Assembly: GCA_903813345.2 (NCBI GenBank) | Contig: CAIIXF020000006.1 | Coordinates: forward strand, 932,001-996,000 | Length of the DNA stretch: 64,000 nucleotides | DNA from: Owenia fusiformis | Taxonomy: Eukaryota; Annelida; Polychaeta; Sabellida; Oweniidae | Direction of reading: 5' to 3' | Shown: positions 62,301-64,000 of the stretch, in pieces | Position numbering within the stretch: position 1 is the first letter of the stretch | Layout of the letters: each line of letters opens with the position of its first letter | Program-made: the position numbers and the translations under genes | The notes under the pieces: generated by a model | The model's input: the letters and a program-made list of their open reading frames with translations, nothing else | Database searches by the model: none | What the model was told of the DNA's origin: nothing

Positions 62301-63910
62301 TTTCATCATTATGATTGAAGGTCACATAATGAGCCTGTTGGATTCGTTAGTCCGTTTGTGTGTATGTCTATCAACACTTTTTGGAAATCCATCTTTACAT
62401 TTTATAGCGCAAGATCTACAAAGACCAAGCTGAAACAATGTTAGTGACACACGTCTACCCAGAATTCTACAATGATCATGGTTTCCTGCGTGCAAGGGCA
62501 TGCTGGGTTGTACGTTACTTCTCTGAGGTGCAATTCAAGAGTGAAGCAAATCTGATCAAAGCTCTGCAGGCGGTGCAGGGTTGTCTATGTGGGGACAAGG
62601 ACCTACCAGTAAGAGTGGAGGCAGCTATTGCTCTACAGATGCTCATCACAGAGCAAGAAAAGGGTGAGTCTGCCTATACAGTATATGCTTTTGTCTGTCA
62701 TTAAAGGCAGGGATTCCTTACCATATGGTAAAATTAAACCACAACCCTATTTAATTTTGATGCAGCCTATTATGTAAACACTATAACAGTTTTATATATT
62801 ACATTACATTTTTGAAGTCAGATAGGAACTACTGTTTAAATTTAAAAGTACCATCAGATTCAGAAGATATAGTTCATGAATAACTGTGACAAAGTTAAGC
62901 TGATTCCATGCAAAAATACTAGAGATATATGGAAAAAACAGGACTGATGTGTCCGATTCTGTGGACATTTAAATTTTCAAACATGCTATTACATCATTTT
63001 CTAACTGACATTCTGCTTTTATAGTGGAGCCCTGCCTTTAAGACATTGGAGAAATGACTGACCAAAAAAATTTGCTTCAAACTAATTTTCATGATTAAGT
63101 ACTAAGATATTGTTGAATTATTGGTGTGATGATGTACGCCTTTCGGGTCTGATCAGTGTTTGATTGATAACTTCCATATATGGACCCTGAACACCATCGT
63201 AACAAATTATAATTTGATTAAGAATTCAGTTGCCTTTTTATTTTAACTAATTATGGATTTCATTTGCAGCTCAAGATCACATGCGGCCATATGTAAAATC
63301 TGTTATACTAGAAATGCTTAAAATTATTCGTGAAACTGAGAATGACGATCTGACAAATGTCCTACAGAAGCTAGTCTGTACATATGTGGATGACATCCCA
63401 CCTATAGCAGTAGAGATGACTCAACATCTTGTGAGTACTGTTGCTTGTAAAATAAATTTCATATTGAGTCATTTTAGAATTAACATCAGGGAGCTATATG
63501 ATTAAATAGTATAGAATTGTTTGTGTGATGATGTACGCCTTTCGGGTCTGATCAGTGTATGATTGATAACTTCCATATTTGGACCCTGAACACCATCATG
63601 TATTATTCTTAAGATTTGGTATCTAGACAGTGTAAGATATGATGTGGAGCTTGTAAAGAAGAGGTGTGATGTTTAACACTCAGTACAGTTAATGAAGAAA
63701 TGTGATTTCAAATGCAGGCAACCACGTTTGGTCAGATCATCCAGTCTGAAGATGGTGAACAGTCAGATGAGAAGGCAATAGCAGCTATGGGGGTTTTGAA
63801 CACAATAGATGCCATCCTGACTGTAGTGGAAGACCACAAAGAGATCATAGCTCAGCTGGAGGGCATTGTCTTGCAAGTTGTAGTCATAACCTTAAACCAG
63901 AATGTCCTCG
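56378..63910 (+). CDS. IPO7: Importin-7/8 nuclear transport receptor, exons 1-13, 3' end beyond window
   Basis: Exons: 56378-56461, 57607-57845, 58153-58311, 58664-58820, 59179-59268, 59959-60056, 60527-60597, 60899-61047, 61511-61610, 61978-62174, 62408-62663, 63270-63430 and 63718-63910. All are GT-AG and in phase, giving 651 codons plus one base of a family of about 1040 residues. The N-terminus ([23 protein letters not shown]) and [16 protein letters not shown] form the importin-beta N-terminal domain that binds Ran. HEAT repeats follow, with family blocks [43 protein letters not shown] and [11 protein letters not shown]. The protein carries ribosomal proteins, histones and signalling factors into the nucleus. 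It probably represents the single invertebrate gene before the vertebrate IPO7/IPO8 split (fly moleskin). Five of its introns host box C/D snoRNAs. The Ran-binding N-terminus is intact and no frame break was seen. Confidence 0.97.
56817..57579. mobile_element. 755-bp fold-back element with TTAA flanks in importin intron 1
   Basis: The element at 56821-57575 starts GGTCTCATGGAAGTTAACAG and ends with the reverse complement. TTAA is present on both sides (56817-56820 and 57576-57579). Arms of about 350 bp make nearly the whole element palindromic. TTAA duplications point to piggyBac- or Kolobok-type mobilisation. No transposase is present. Confidence 0.9.
60360..60440 (+). ncRNA. Box C/D snoRNA copy 1, importin-7/8 intron 6
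   Basis: A 9-bp terminal stem GGTTGGTGT/ACACCAACC closes the element. Box C GTGATGA is at 60367-60373, D' CTGA at 60390-60393, C' TGATTGA at 60402-60408 and D CTGA at 60428-60431. The guide before D' is GTACGCCTTTCGGGT. Before D a hairpin TCCA-TATA-TGGA is possible. The D box lies 95 nt from the 3' splice site, so the RNA would be made by debranching and trimming the intron. This copy has the longest stem of the five. Confidence 0.9.
61234..61310 (+). ncRNA. Box C/D snoRNA copy 2, importin-7/8 intron 8
   Basis: Terminal stem ATGGTGT/ACACCAT. Box C GTGATGA is at 61239-61245 and D CTGA at 61300-61303; D' CTGA and C' TGATTGA lie between as in copy 1. The D' guide CGCCTTTCGGGT is identical to the other copies. 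The internal hairpin loop reads TTTA here. Confidence 0.9.
61765..61837 (+). ncRNA. Box C/D snoRNA copy 3, importin-7/8 intron 9
   Basis: Terminal stem GGTGT/ACACC. Box C GTGATGA is at 61768-61774 and D CTGA at 61829-61832. D', C' and the D' guide are unchanged. The internal hairpin loop reads TTTT. It sits alone in a 367-nt intron. Confidence 0.9.
63122..63196 (+). ncRNA. Box C/D snoRNA copy 4, importin-7/8 intron 11
   Basis: Terminal stem TGGTGT/ACACCA. Box C GTGATGA is at 63126-63132 and D CTGA at 63187-63190. D' and C' are conserved. The spacer before C' has GTGTTTGATTGA instead of GTGTATGATTGA. The D box lies 79 nt before the 3' splice site, close to the distance usual for intronic C/D snoRNAs. 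Confidence 0.9.
63522..63595 (+). ncRNA. Box C/D snoRNA copy 5, importin-7/8 intron 12
   Basis: Box C GTGATGA is at 63525-63531 and D CTGA at 63586-63589, with the same D' guide. The 5' flank reads TTGTGT against ACACCA, so the terminal stem is reduced to about 4 bp. This copy may be less stable or drifting. The internal hairpin loop reads TATT. Confidence 0.82.
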
Positions 63911-64000
63911 GTAAGTCTGACACAATTTTCCCTCCCAGTATGACTTCACACTAGCATTAATATGATTTAGTTGTTGTATGCTACTGAAGTGCATATATGT

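Noticed and set aside
60360-63595. MITE interpretation of the five intronic copies (TGGTGT...ACACCA ends)
   Set aside because: The inverted ends are just the snoRNA terminal stem. No target duplication flanks the copies, all are in sense orientation, and they are confined to introns of one gene in this window.

Overview
This is an AT-rich, intron-rich animal genome window. Its genes have GT-AG introns of about 0.1 to 11.6 kb, and the DNA between them is crowded with short non-autonomous transposons, fold-back palindromes and minisatellites. No bacterial-style operon or dense gene array is present. Gene content (a LIM-homeodomain factor, an unduplicated importin-7/8, a Reeler protein, an R-SNARE) and the repeat style suggest a marine invertebrate, perhaps an ambulacrarian (echinoderm or hemichordate) or another non-vertebrate. 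Assignment below Metazoa is a guess.

Layout. 0.4-1.1 kb holds a 25-bp minisatellite. 2.9-16.9 kb (minus strand) is a six-exon, 390-residue LIM-homeodomain gene of the Lhx3/4 (Lim3) type, with an 11.6-kb first intron. 17-35 kb is gene-poor and dominated by MITEs and fold-backs. It also holds a decayed unknown ORF behind a TATA box (28.0 kb), two phase-compatible orphan exons (32.0-33.6 kb) and a 53-bp minisatellite (34.3 kb). 35.6-40.2 kb (minus) is a four-exon gene for a secreted, probably GPI-anchored Reeler-domain protein; its last intron carries nested transposons. 40.6-45.4 kb is again transposon remnants, including a Tc1-like transposase fragment. 45.4-46.6 kb (minus) is a VAMP-type R-SNARE. 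It is divergent to a small plus-strand gene (47.15-53.14 kb) for an unrecognised protein of about 60 residues, whose introns hold a 174-bp tandem repeat and a 2.2-kb satellite full of AGGTCA half-sites. 56.4 kb to the window end (plus) is the first 13 exons (651 codons) of importin-7/8.

The most notable signal is inside importin-7/8. Five introns each carry one near-identical element of about 75 nt with box C (GTGATGA), D' (CTGA), C' (TGATTGA) and D (CTGA) and a closing terminal stem, so they are intron-hosted box C/D snoRNAs. Their shared D' guide matches a conserved 28S rRNA segment (ACCCGAAAG) that carries a 2'-O-methyl site in other eukaryotes. The host gene encodes a nuclear transport receptor known from other animals to import ribosomal proteins, so transcript and intron products may both serve ribosome production.

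Two MITE families were defined from the sequence by their target-site duplications. One has TACCCT...AGGGTA ends and 9-bp duplications (three insertions). The other has CACTGG...CCAGTG ends and 5-bp duplications (two clear insertions). All exon models were built by eye from splice sites and reading phase; no database search was possible.
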